Origin: Pigoraptor vietnamica
Taxonomy: Eukaryota > Opisthokonta > Filasterea
Direction of reading: 5' to 3'
Length of the DNA: 16,236 nt
Assembly: GCA_943704525.1 (NCBI GenBank)
Contig: CALSCQ010001860.1
Location: 1 to 16,236 of the forward strand
In this document: positions 1-8,280 of the stretch, one piece after another
Numbering within the stretch: position 1 is the stretch's first letter
How the letters are laid out: the number at the start of each line of letters is the position of its first letter
Notes under the pieces: generated by a model
Told to the model about the DNA's origin: nothing
Seen by the model: only the letters and a program-made list of their open reading frames with translations
Databases searched by the model: none
Position numbers and translations under genes: made by a program

Positions 1-44
1 CACCCCCCCCCTTGTCGCGCAGTCTAATGGGACGTCTTGTGCAG

Positions 45-606
45 GTCGCCCGAAATGAGCGCGCACCTCGACAACCCGAGTGTCGCGTGCGGCTTCATCG
101 TCCACCACGCCGCTGTTCACCGCAACAAGCGCTGCCTTCTCGCATATCTGTGGGTGTCCATCATTTGTTATTTTTTGTCGTGTGAAACGGGGCCTGATTG
201 CCTTCGCGCTGTCCAGCCACACGCGTATGCAGTGGCTGCACCGCCTGCGGTGGGAGGGCGGGAGCGTCATGCCGCAGCACGTGCGCGATCTGCTGAGCCC
301 GTCGGAGCAGCAGTACTTTGCCGCGTACAGCCGCGCCCTCAGCGCGTACAACCGTGACGTCGGCATTGATCTCACCGAGGTGCGTCGCGCGACACTCCTG
401 TCAATGTATTCCGGCCCTGACCCCGTGTGCCGCAGGACATTGCCCCGCCCAAGGATTTGTACGTCGAAGTGAGGTGTTTGCAAGACTACGGCGAGATCCA
501 GACGGAGAACGGGCCCGTGAGCCTCCAGCGCAACACGCAGCACCTCCTGCGTCGGTCGGACGTGGAGCACCTCATCCGCCAGGGCATCCTCGCGCACGTG
601 GGCTGA
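45..606 (+). CDS. PSF1: GINS complex subunit PSF1 (3' part; gene starts left of window)
   Basis: PSF1 is one of four GINS subunits. GINS joins Cdc45 and MCM2-7 to form the replicative CMG helicase in the nucleus. Exons seen: 45-149, 217-379, 436-606, with introns of 67 and 56 bp and matching phases (2, then 0). The joined product contains NKRCLLAYL, then LRWEGGSVMP, then DIAPPKDLYVEVRCLQDYGE and ends LIRQGILAHVG. These correspond in order to the family's RNRRCxxAYL, LRWExGSVLP and PPKxLYIEVRCLKDYGE motifs and to the C-terminal B-domain end, so the C-terminus is complete. The N-terminal roughly 90 residues lie outside the window. Bases 1-44 look like the end of the preceding intron, with a C-run, CTAAT at 24-28 and an acceptor CAG ending at 44. 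The gene converges on the PPTase gene, 299 bp between stops. Exon 1 could instead begin at 23 by an alternative AG. Confidence 0.88.
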
Positions 607-905
607 TGCGGCGAGCTAACGTAACGAAGACCCGCCGCTGTGCGTCTTGGTGGACGGGGCGCATCGGCGGCATCGCGGCATGGCACAATCGACGCTGGGC
701 CGCCCACACCAGCCAGCAACACATTAAACGCCCTGCGCTTCGCAAAGCAGACGACAGAAGATGGGCTCTCCTTGTGTAGCGCGTCGCCGGCGCATTAAGT
801 ACGCCCGATCGCGTTGGTGTTGAAGGAGGGGTTGGCGCGTGTCGCAATCAGTTCGTCGTCCTAGCGTGCAGTTGCATGTCGCCAACCCACTTGGCCCCGC
901 GCGCG
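607..905. other. Convergent 3' intergenic region, no gene seen
   Basis: This 299-bp gap separates the PSF1 stop (604-606) from the PPTase stop (906-908 on the minus strand). It must hold both 3' UTRs and polyadenylation sites. I see no convincing AATAAA, no conserved reading frame and no RNA gene. Open frames crossing it are unsupported by any similarity. Confidence 0.5.
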
Positions 906-1970
906 TCACTCCGGCAGCGGCGCAACCCCCCCAATGAGCGCGCTGTACGAGAGCATCTCTGCGGTCGGCCACGGGGCGCCGGCGGCGTCTGCAGCAACGG
1001 CGACGCAGTGGTCGGCGTCAATCCACGACAGCGAAAACCGCCAGTTACTGCCGATGTCTGCGCCGTCCACGGCCAGACGCGCGCTGTCATCGCATGCCTG
1101 TTGCATGCAGGGAGCGACGTTACAGGAGGCGGTGCCACCACACGACAGGTGCACCCCAGGACCCTCAAATCAGGCAACCCACCGCGAGATCCCGCTGGGC
1201 TCCCGTCGCGCGCGGCTGCCACGCGAACGACAGGCGGCTGAGGGGCATGCTGAGACCGACGCCGACGGCCTTGATGTAGCACTCCTTCAGACACCACAGC
1301 TGGTAGAAAACCTCGAGCCGCTCGCGCTCGGACGGGGGGCGCAGGATGGCCAGCCATTCCCCGTCGGAAAACTGCGGTACCGGCCGATGAGTTGTTCGGC
1401 CGCATCAGTTGGCAGGGGGACTGCGCACCCACCTCACTCCGCAGGGAGCGAAAGAACTCGCCCGCAGACGCCGAGCCGCGCGGCAGGGCGACGCGCATCA
1501 CGTCCACGCCCACGGGAACAGTGTCCGCCACGAGCACGCAAAAGTCGCCGTCATGCGACACATTGAAATGCACGCGTGATGCCGCAGGCGGGGCCCCCTG
1601 TGTTGTTGAGAGGCACTCGAGTGAGATGCGCAAGTCGGTGTGCAGTCGTACGCATGCGTGCGCGTACCACAAGGGGCTTGCCGTGGGCGTTGCGCGTGAG
1701 GACGAGTGCTGCCGCGGGTACTCCAGATATTACGGACACTGCGCGGCGAGCGAGGAGCCGGCCCGCGAGCGCGCGCTTAGCGTCATCGCGAAACACAAAG
1801 CGCGCGATGCGAGCACGTTCTTCGGGTTGTACACACGACAGTGCGTGTGCCCATTCCTGCGCACATCACAGCGTGAGTGCGAAACATGCGGCCGTGTGCG
1901 CATGCGTGGAGGCACGCACCTCAGGCGACGGTTCCCACTGGGCGGCATTGAAGGCCCAGAACACGCGCAT
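906..1970 (-). CDS. AASDHPPT: 4'-phosphopantetheinyl transferase, Lys5/AASDHPPT type
   Basis: The enzyme moves the phosphopantetheine arm of CoA onto a serine of carrier domains (fatty-acid or polyketide synthases, aminoadipate reductase) and is normally cytosolic. Five exons on the minus strand: 1970-1920, 1856-1668, 1597-1433, 1371-1183, 1097-906. All four introns (63, 70, 61, 85 bp) are phase 0, giving 261 residues. Visible motifs: RVFWAFNAAQW near the start; PEERARIARFVFRDDAKRAL and AGRLLARRAV; FNVSHDGDF at about 91-99; VGVDVM at 109-114 with the Mg-binding Asp112; and LWCLKECYIKAVGVGL at about 160-175, the WxxKExxxKAxGxGL signature with Lys164-Glu165 and Lys169. The C-terminus (WIDADHCVAVA) matches the family's final strand. 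It is slightly shorter than the roughly 309-residue human protein. The ATG at 1970 was chosen because the family's first conserved block starts immediately after it; the frame is open further upstream. Confidence 0.9.
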
Positions 1971-2148
1971 CACCGGCGATGGCAAGAAGGCACTCCGTTG
2001 AAAGACACGCGGATGCAAATTGCGGCCGTGTGTGCAGGAGGAGGAACTCAGGTCCCCTATATCGGTGTGTGTGCACCGTGTGGGTAACCTGCGAACCCGA
2101 ATTTCATAATTATTTTCATTCGACGTAAGTCGCCCACTGCAGGCGCCC
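1971..2148 (-). promoter_or_regulatory. Spacer between glucosidase I 3' end and PPTase 5' end, with AT-rich island
   Basis: This 178-bp gap separates two minus-strand genes. Positions 2098-2121 form a distinct AT-rich island (TTTCATAATTATTTTCATT) in otherwise GC-rich DNA. It lies 28-51 bp downstream of the glucosidase I stop, where a polyadenylation element would be expected, and 128-151 bp upstream of the PPTase ATG. It could serve either gene. The assignment is inference from position and composition only. Confidence 0.35.
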
Positions 2149-4818
2149 CTAAGACCCTGCAGCCTCCCCCATTGCCGGGTACTGCTCGGCCATCGCCAAG
2201 ACGACCAGCGCCGTCCAGCCAGTGAACGGGTGCGTGCCCTTCCCGCGACCCTCGGCCCCCGCAGCCACATCGTACTGCTCCCACAGGTAGCCGCTCCGAC
2301 GGAACTCGCGCAGGACATTGCCCACCAGGCCGTCGCGCAGCCGCCGATAGAGGTCGCCCGCGCGCGCTGCCACCGCGCCTTCGCCTTGCGCGTAGTGGCG
2401 AAGCGCTCCAAGCACGAGGTAGTTGATGTTGACCCACACCGGCCCACGCCAGTACGGCGCGTCGTGCTCCGTGTTCCGCGCGAGGTACATGCTGCTGTTG
2501 CGCGCGAGCGATCGTAGCCCAAAGTCCGTCCACAGCAGCTCGGCGCGGTCAATTCGATCGAGGACGTCGCTCAACCGCGGCGACTCAAGGGGCAGCACGC
2601 GCGCGATCAGCGGAAACAGCGACACGTACCCGTAGTGCCGCACAAACCGCGGCCGGGGCTTGCCTGTCACGCGTCGCACAAAGCCCCGTCCCTCCACGTG
2701 CGCAAGCCGCACCGCGTCCGTATGGTTGCCGTAATCAAAGTACGCGCGCTCGGCGGCGTCCCAGTGCAGCGCATCGAGCGCAGCCTGGTCGGAGAGGCGC
2801 ACACGATCCCACGCATACAACCTCGCACACGCCGCATCGCCAGCCAGGCCGCACACGCGCTCGACGGCGCCGGCGAATACCGCCATCCAGCAGCGGAGGT
2901 CCACGTGCCGCTCCGTATCCGAGGGGTGCGACGCCCTGGGGTAGTCGTCGAGGCCCGACGTCAGCGTCTTCGCATTGAGCTCGCGGTCCTGTGCGCCCTC
3001 GCGTCCTCGCCAACGAAACGCCGTGGGCGTCGCCCCCGCCTGCGTCGCATTAAACCATCCGTACCAAGCGCGCAGCCGTGGGAGTGCCCTGCGCAACAGG
3101 GGCGTCCACGCATCCCCGTCCAGCTGCGCGAGCAGGGCCAGTGGAAGCACGAGGGCTGGCGGGTTCGCATAGTCGCTGCTCTGCACGACAAACTCGTCGG
3201 GCACCTTGGCGCGGGCCTCGGCCCCGAGGATCTGCTCGCGGGGAATCCAACCGCCCGCATTCATCAGGTCGAGCCAGTGCGCGAGCGCGTCGGCGGCGAC
3301 GGCGGCGTCCCAGCGCGCGACGAGCAGCTGGTGGAACCCCTCGTCCCACATGAACCCGCGCGGGAAGAACGGGCGCGACGGCACCGCCGTGAACAACGGC
3401 GCCGCAAAGTACTCGAGGGGCGGCGGCGGCGGCTGCTTTGGTCGTGCGGGGCCAGGCGCGCGAACAAGCGACCGCCCGTAAAAGTAGCCCATACCGCCCA
3501 CGAGGTTGCTGAGGGCTGCGCGCGCGGCATCCACGTCCTCTGCGCCGTAACCGCCCGCACTGAGTCCAAACGTCCGCTCAAATCGCGCGTCAAACTGCGC
3601 GCACTTTTCCGCAATGGCGCGGTCGAGCTGCGCACCCTCCAGCGCTGCCCGTCGCGCACGCAGATCGCCAGGGTTGTCCACGGACACGTAGCGCGCGGCA
3701 ACGGAGAACGGAACGGTGACCTGCATCTGGACGACGACGACGGTCGCGTGCGGCGCACCATTGCCAACAGGGGCATTCGGCAGCACGGGCCGCCCGGACG
3801 CGCGATAGGAGTCCACGAGGGCCCGCGTGACCGCCTCGGTGAGGTTGTGCGTGTGCCGCGTGCGCAGGGCAGCGTAAGACACGGCAGCGCGTTCGGCGAG
3901 CGCCGGCATCACCTCAAACTCAAAGGCACCGACGGCGTCCGACTTCCCGCGCACGACCACGCGGCCGTCGCTCCCGGGTCCCTCCACGGACAGCGCGCCG
4001 CCGGCCTCATCGCCAATGTAGAGAAACACGTGCGCAAAGGAACCGGCGCCGCCTGCAGCAGGTGCCATGTTCGAGCATGAATTAGTGGGTTGGGACAGGC
4101 GTGGACAGGCGTGGTATGGTGCATGCCGCCTATGGTACAGGGCACTCCACAAGCACCACAGCACAAAGCGCCCCCTGCACCCACCGCCCTCGGGACCCCC
4201 CGCGCCCGACACCCGCGCCCCTGCGACGCGCACCGCCCAGTCGCCCGCGTCCGCCCCCTTCGCAAAGTCCGTCACGAGGTCCAGCGTCGTGTCGTTGATG
4301 TACTGCCGGCCAAAGGACGAGCCGTCGTGCCGCCGCCATCCGTACGAACGCAGGCCGTGAGAATGCTCACACGTATGTCGCATCGAGGCGAGCGGGTCGC
4401 GCGTGTTCGGATCGTACCACATGAGTCCCGCGACGGGAGACTGCGGGACGCGCGCGCGCACGCCGAGGTAGAGGTGCGGGCGGTACGTGCCCCACAGCAG
4501 CCGCGCGGCATGGCCGGGAGGAAAGCACGCCGCGCATTCGGCAACGCGGTCGCCGGGGAAGGGCGTGACGGCGGAAGGCGCCGCAAATAACGCCCATGCC
4601 CACGCGCACACGGCCACGAGGCACGCGGCAGCTGCAGCCAACACAGCCCGGCGCGCCCCGTCGGAAAGACTTTGCGCAGAGGGGTTGCTTCCGCGCACGT
4701 GCGCCGGACGCCTGCCGGCGGCGTGCGCCATGTGCGTTGTTCGTGGCGGGTAGGGTGCATCTGCGACCCCGAACGGATCTTTTTCAGCTGTGTGTGAGTT
4801 GGGCGTGACGTCACACAT
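2149..4818 (-). CDS. MOGS: Mannosyl-oligosaccharide glucosidase I (GH63)
   Basis: Glucosidase I removes the outermost alpha-1,2-glucose from Glc3Man9GlcNAc2 on new glycoproteins in the ER lumen. Exon 1 is 4818-4185 and exon 2 is 4052-2149. The 132-bp intron (donor GTGGGT, CTAAT branch site, acceptor CTGCAG) keeps the frame open, so it could be missed. The product is 845 aa from the ATG at 4818, or 816 aa from the in-frame ATG at 4731; the family is about 830-840. Residues 58-79 form a type II signal anchor after an Arg pair. Downstream come LLWGTYRPHLYLGV, YGWRRHDGSSFGRQYI, GMGYFYGRSL, TAVPSRPFFPRGFMWDEGF (about 440-450), LDDYPRASHPSDTERHVDLR (about 575-597), EHDAPYWRGPVWVNINYL (about 735) and GYLWEQYD (about 800). 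The last motif probably holds the general-base Glu, by analogy with GH63 family members. The protein looks intact. One intron in 2.5 kb is unusual here. Confidence 0.93.
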   Translation of the reverse strand: MCDVTPNSHTAEKDPFGVADAPYPPRTTHMAHAAGRRPAHVRGSNPSAQSLSDGARRAVLAAAAACLVAVCAWAWALFAAPSAVTPFPGDRVAECAACFPPGHAARLLWGTYRPHLYLGVRARVPQSPVAGLMWYDPNTRDPLASMRHTCEHSHGLRSYGWRRHDGSSFGRQYINDTTLDLVTDFAKGADAGDWAVRVAGARVSGAGGPEGGGCRGRFVLWCLWSALYHRRHAPYHACPRLSQPTNSCSNMAPAAGGAGSFAHVFLYIGDEAGGALSVEGPGSDGRVVVRGKSDAVGAFEFEVMPALAERAAVSYAALRTRHTHNLTEAVTRALVDSYRASGRPVLPNAPVGNGAPHATVVVVQMQVTVPFSVAARYVSVDNPGDLRARRAALEGAQLDRAIAEKCAQFDARFERTFGLSAGGYGAEDVDAARAALSNLVGGMGYFYGRSLVRAPGPARPKQPPPPPLEYFAAPLFTAVPSRPFFPRGFMWDEGFHQLLVARWDAAVAADALAHWLDLMNAGGWIPREQILGAEARAKVPDEFVVQSSDYANPPALVLPLALLAQLDGDAWTPLLRRALPRLRAWYGWFNATQAGATPTAFRWRGREGAQDRELNAKTLTSGLDDYPRASHPSDTERHVDLRCWMAVFAGAVERVCGLAGDAACARLYAWDRVRLSDQAALDALHWDAAERAYFDYGNHTDAVRLAHVEGRGFVRRVTGKPRPRFVRHYGYVSLFPLIARVLPLESPRLSDVLDRIDRAELLWTDFGLRSLARNSSMYLARNTEHDAPYWRGPVWVNINYLVLGALRHYAQGEGAVAARAGDLYRRLRDGLVGNVLREFRRSGYLWEQYDVAAGAEGRGKGTHPFTGWTALVVLAMAEQYPAMGEAAGS
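4093..4114. repeat. Two-copy 10-bp tandem repeat in glucosidase I intron
   Basis: GGACAGGCGT occurs twice in tandem, followed by GG, inside the only intron of the glucosidase I gene. In transcript sense it lies upstream of the CTAAT branch-site motif. It probably has no function. Confidence 0.6.
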
Positions 4819-4937
4819 CAGAGCGGCGGCAGATGGGATCGCCGTGTTTCAGCGTGTGTGCGTCGTGTGAAAGCTCAAAGGGAACGCCGAAAGGCAGCCC
4901 TCTCCCGGTTTCACGTTGCGACGGTTGATTGCAGGGC
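4732..4937. promoter_or_regulatory. Divergent promoter, glucosidase I / MFSD5-like, with CRE palindrome
   Basis: This is the interval between the two divergent start codons if glucosidase I begins at 4731. It contains a perfect TGACGTCA at 4806-4813 inside the longer palindrome GTGACGTCAC, the classic cAMP-response element bound by CREB/ATF bZIP factors. If glucosidase I instead starts at 4818, the element falls within its codons 2-5. An embedded promoter element favours the downstream start, but does not prove it. Confidence 0.45.
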
Positions 4938-6780
4938 ATGTTCACGGAAAGCGTGGCCGCCCTCGCGCTGGCCTGCGCGGCGCTGCATGCGAGCGATGTG
5001 GGACGGCTGATGCAGCAGGGGGTACACGGCACGCCGGCCTTTTCGCAGTTCCGGCGCACGTTTCTCTCCGTGTACCTTCTTGCTCTCGGTGAGTGGCTGT
5101 GTGCGTGTGTGCACGCTCGCACAGTGCGGGTCCGTCTTCGTGCGCATATGCGTGTGTCCATCGACTCCACTAAGAGGCGAAGAAGACGCATTCGTGCAAG
5201 AAGGCTTGCACTCCTCACAAGTTCACTGAGGCTGTTTCCGCAGCGTCCGACTGGCTGCAGGGCCCCTACGTGTACGCTTTGTACGAAAATTACGGCATGA
5301 CAAAGAGGCAGATCGAGGTCCTCTTCGTTGCGGGGTTCGGGTCGTCGCTTGTCTTTGGGACCATCGCGGGGTCGCTTGCGGACACTGTGGGCCGCAGACG
5401 CATCTGCCTGCTCTATGGCGCCACGTACGCCGTGTCGTGTGTCACAAAGCACTTCAACGACTTCGGCGTGCTGTTTTTCGGTCGCGTTCTCGCCGGCATT
5501 GCCACGTCGATTCTCTTCAGCGTGTTTGAGTCGTGGATGGTCTGCGAGCACAACAAGGTGAGGCGGCACAGCCACGGTGTTCCCGATGACCGCCTGTAAC
5601 ACGGCGCGCGGCTGGCCTCTGCAGAAGGCGTTCGGCGCCGACCTCCTGAGTGACATGTTCTCCATCGCGACCTTTGGCAACTCTCTGCTCGCGATCCTCT
5701 CTGGGCTTGTCGCAAACTACGTGGCGCATGCGTACGGCTACGTGTGAGTCCGCGTGTCGTGTGTGGCTGGGAATGTCCGTGCGCATATCCGTACTTACCC
5801 GGCTCGTTCGCAGTGCCCCCTTTGACGCATCCCTTGTGCTCCTGGTCGTCATGATGGCGGTGATTGCCGTGTCCTGGGACGAGAACTACGGCAACCAGCG
5901 CGCCGGCTTTGCCGAATCCTTTGGGGATGCGCTCAGCGTCGTGCGCACGGGTGGGTCTCGTCGCGTGGGTCAAACAGCGCAGCTGTTCCACCCCTGACCC
6001 CCTTGCCTCCCGCCGCAGACAAGCGCGTCACGTTGCTTGGGCTGATCCAGTCGCTGTTTGAGGCGGCCATGTACATGTTCGTGCTTATGTGGACGCCCGC
6101 GCTCGCGCCAAAGGGGTCCGACGACGAAGAAGTGCCCCACGGAAACGTCTTTGCCGCGTTTATGGTGGGCGAGAGTGGCCTTCCTCAACGGCAGCGTCGG
6201 CGTTGGCGCTTACACATCCCTTTGTGCAGATTATGGTTATGTGCGGGTCCGCAATCTTCTCGCGGCTGATACCGCGCTCGGCACCGGAGGCGTTCATGAC
6301 GCCCGTGTTTGCAGTCGCCGCGTGTGCGCTTGCGGTCCCGGCGGTGTCGAAGGTGCGTGCTTGTGTTTGAGGCCTCGCGCTGCAGCCCACAAACCCTGAC
6401 ACGTGATTGCCTCTGCCCCATCGCAGAGCCAGAGCCTCATCTACGCGTCCCTCCTCGTGTTCGAGGGCTGCATTGGGATCTTCTGGCCGGCGGTCGGCAC
6501 GATGCGCAGCCGGTACATCCCCGAGGAAACGCGCGCAAGCGTCATGAACATATTTCGCGTCCCGCTTAACATTATTGTCGTCGCCGTGCTCCTGCAGGTG
6601 CGCATTCTTGCTGCTTCACGGCACCCTCCGCTCTTTTATGCCTGTGACAGCCTGTTGAACCGGAGTCCTCCGCAGGATTTCAGCGTGGAGCTGGTCTTTG
6701 GCCTGTCTGCAGTCCTCCTCTGCGCAGCGGCCGCGCTCCAACTGGCGCTGCATCGCCTCACTGCCGCCGCCGCCAAGTGA
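4938..6780 (+). CDS. MFSD5: MFSD5-like major facilitator transporter
   Basis: This is a polytopic MFS membrane protein of the MFSD5 / molybdate-anion-transporter family. Plant and algal members have been linked to molybdate uptake; the animal substrate is uncertain. Eight exons: 4938-5088, 5244-5557, 5625-5743, 5814-5950, 6019-6164, 6230-6352, 6427-6597, 6676-6780, with introns of 155, 67, 70, 68, 65, 74 and 78 bp and consistent phases, giving 421 residues. Family landmarks in order: FRRTFLSVYLLAL, ASDWLQGPYVYALYENYG (51-68), the MFS loop GSLADTVGRRR (93-103), GRVLAGIATSILFSVFESW, WDENYGNQRA, LLGLIQSLFEAAMYMFVLMW and GIFWPAVGTMRSRYIPEETR followed by NIFRVPLN. Hydrophobic stretches fit about 11-12 transmembrane helices. 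The start was chosen as the first ATG in frame with the conserved exon 1. The gene diverges from glucosidase I and converges with the 135-aa gene, 113 bp between stops. Confidence 0.9.
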
Positions 6781-6805
6781 CGCGCCGGTCGTTGAGACAG
6801 GCCCA

Positions 6806-6836
6806 TCGTATGCTAAAATGAAATCGTATGTTATTC
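6806..6836. terminator. AT-rich element between convergent 3' ends (possible polyadenylation signals)
   Basis: An AT-rich stretch (including GCTAAAATGAAATC) lies 26-56 bp after the MFSD5-like stop and 58-88 bp after the stop of the minus-strand 135-aa gene. It is the only AT-rich sequence in a 113-bp convergent gap, so it may act in 3' end formation for one or both. No canonical AATAAA is present. Confidence 0.3.
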
Positions 6837-6893
6837 GTGCAACGTGCGACCCTGCAACTGCGTCCACAGGAGTTGGGGGCCGCCGTCGCAACT

Positions 6894-7475
6894 TCAGTCG
6901 TCCAACTCAGCCGTCGCCGCGGCGTCCGCTGTCATGGCGCGCGCGATCATGCTGATGCGCCGCATGTTCTGCTCGGGGTCTGTTGACAACCGCCGCTCCT
7001 CTCTGCTCTCATTGACCGGGGGGGGGGGGGGGGGCCTTGAGCACAGGAGTCCCGGAACAAACACACTCTGGGCGCACTGCGCACCTTAGCATCTCCTGCT
7101 CCTTTCGCTCTTGCTCCTTGATCTTGCCAAATTCGTCCGTCTCGAGCGGATTTTTTTCCTTTCCCAGCCGAAAAGACGACCCGCGTCGCCGTAGCATGTC
7201 TGCGCAAGAATAATCAGAGAAACAGACAGAGCACTCGCGCGCAACACATGAGAGGCAGTGACGCATGCGAATGCGTCGCAGATGCACCCACTCGGCACAA
7301 ACTCCTCGCCGTCGGCGGTTGTGACAGTTTCGGCGGGGATCAGCGAAGGCCGTCGGGGCGGCGGCGTGTGCTCGCCAGCCACGTTTGGCCCAGGCTTGAA
7401 CGGGTCGATATGTGGCATGGGTGGCGACTGCGGGACCGGCGGAACAGCCGCCGTTCGGCTGCCCGCGCACCCCAT
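6894..7475 (-). CDS. Unrecognised 135-aa protein, predicted N-terminally acylated, with three RRxS sites
   Basis: I do not recognise the family. Three exons on the minus strand, 7475-7292, 7199-7085 and 7002-6894, with introns of 92 and 82 bp (phases 1 and 2). The acceptor at 7003 was chosen because it alone keeps the charged helix in frame. The protein begins MGCAGS, a typical N-myristoylation start with an adjacent palmitoylatable Cys, which suggests membrane attachment. Residues 11-50 are proline-rich. The second half is a charged, probably helical stretch: LRRRGSSFRLGKEKNPLE, EFGKIKEQERKEQEML, REERRLSTDPEQ, NMRRISMIARAM, ending in acidic ELDD. RRGS, RRLS and RRIS each match the PKA-type RRxS consensus. 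An upstream in-frame hydrophobic extension (from 7562) lacks a proper ATG and is not used. The gene model is moderately sure; any function is unknown. Confidence 0.65.
7018..7034. repeat. G17 homopolymer (C17 in the transcript)
   Basis: There are seventeen consecutive G on the plus strand. In the minus-strand 135-aa gene this is a C17 run ending 15 bp before the chosen acceptor of intron 2, where the polypyrimidine tract belongs. Length may be imprecise because homopolymers are error-prone in sequencing. Confidence 0.9.
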
Positions 7476-7800
7476 GCTGGGGCGCCGAAGCGAATCCCTC
7501 CAACTGCACGCGCACACGATGAAGACACACGCACAAGCCGCGATTGTGAGGCGCGATGGCAACTAATGGCCAAAATTCGTCGCTATCACCCACACTACGG
7601 AGTCGTATGTATGCGTTGTAGGCTCGGCTTGACGCGTGTGTTGTGTGTGAGCGCGTTCGTGTTCTTATGTGTTCGTGTGCGTGTTGAGTGGCATATACAG
7701 GCACATGTCCGCTGTCCGCCGTCGCCCTGGACAACAATCACGTGACTGTCCCTTTCGACCAATCGCAACCACTTCCTCACCGCCCTGTTGTGGTTTAAGG
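7476..7800 (-). promoter_or_regulatory. Putative upstream region of the 135-aa gene
   Basis: There is no supported coding frame. The palindromic E-box TCACGTGA lies at 7738-7745, a core recognised by bHLH-leucine-zipper factors, and CCAAT at 7759-7763, about 260-290 bp upstream of the ATG at 7475. Both motifs are short and may be chance occurrences. The assignment is positional inference. Confidence 0.3.
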
Positions 7801-8012
7801 TGTCGTGTCGCACGCTGCACGTCAGGGAGAGAGAGACGCACAGTGCGCACGCCCTTCAAGTTGCCGTGCGCGCCTTCGTTAAGGGTGCCATGCCACGATT
7901 TTAACTTCTTATTTCAGAGTGTTTGGACGGCGCTTTCAGTCATGCCGTCGTCTGAATGCACTGGGATGTCAGTTGAACTCGATTGAGGGAGTGCCTATTT
8001 CAGTAGGTTATT

Positions 8013-8110
8013 GAGCACAGGGTACCTTCACACAAGGGGCCACTGCTTCTTATTTCCTCAGCCACATGCACTGGGCACAGGGTACTCTTCAAACAAGCTT
8101 GCTTGGGGCC
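8013..8110. repeat. Imperfect direct repeat around GCACAGGGTAC
   Basis: Copy 1 is 8013-8041 and copy 2 is 8073-8110. They share GCACAGGGTAC, then CTTCACACAAG in copy 1 and TCTTCAAACAAG in copy 2, and both end in GGGGCC. Copy 2 carries about 9 extra bases before that end. The two are separated by about 31 bp and do not look like transposon termini. Confidence 0.65.
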
Positions 8111-8125
8111 CAGAGCACAGGCCCC
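8105..8125. other. GC-rich hairpin GGGGCC-N9-GGCCCC
   Basis: A 6-bp perfect stem with a 9-base loop overlaps the end of repeat copy 2. No terminator or known RNA context is evident. Confidence 0.5.
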
Positions 8126-8280
8126 TGGCCCAGTTAGTCGGAATCCGGCCTCTCACTAGGGTGCTGCGGTATGCCAGTCGTCGCGACGTTCCCCGTTTAT
8201 GTGCAGCCCGTGCACTTAAGAACATGACCAACACTCGAAGCGAAGGAGCGACTAGTACTGCCCTCATCTGATCGCGCCTG

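Larger units (their letters stand above)
7801..8280. other. Gene-less stretch with short repeats
   Basis: No exon, tRNA or snRNA is recognised here. The base composition is less GC-rich than the genes. Two imperfect copies of a 29-38 bp sequence occur at 8013-8041 and 8073-8110 (core GCACAGGGTAC). The core GAGCACAGG appears a third time at 8113-8121, and a GGGGCC/GGCCCC hairpin spans 8105-8125. CGTCGCGACG at 8179-8188 is a 10-bp palindrome. The stretch may be the 3' UTR of the 66-aa gene, an unrecognised non-coding RNA gene, or plain spacer. Confidence 0.4.

Noticed and set aside
2635-4080. 481-codon plus-strand open frame
   Set aside because: It lies exactly antisense to the conserved glucosidase I coding exon, has no recognisable domain and is very rich in Arg/His/Pro. 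This is expected of the complement of a high-GC coding frame.
2149-4818. Uninterrupted 889-codon reading of glucosidase I
   Set aside because: A 132-bp insert at 4053-4184 has perfect splice signals and a CTAAT branch motif, and encodes sequence foreign to the family (Cys/His-rich). It is an intron that happens to be free of stops.
8011-8271. 86-codon plus-strand frame in the gene-less stretch
   Set aside because: No similarity, no codon bias like the neighbours, and it spans the direct repeats. More likely random.
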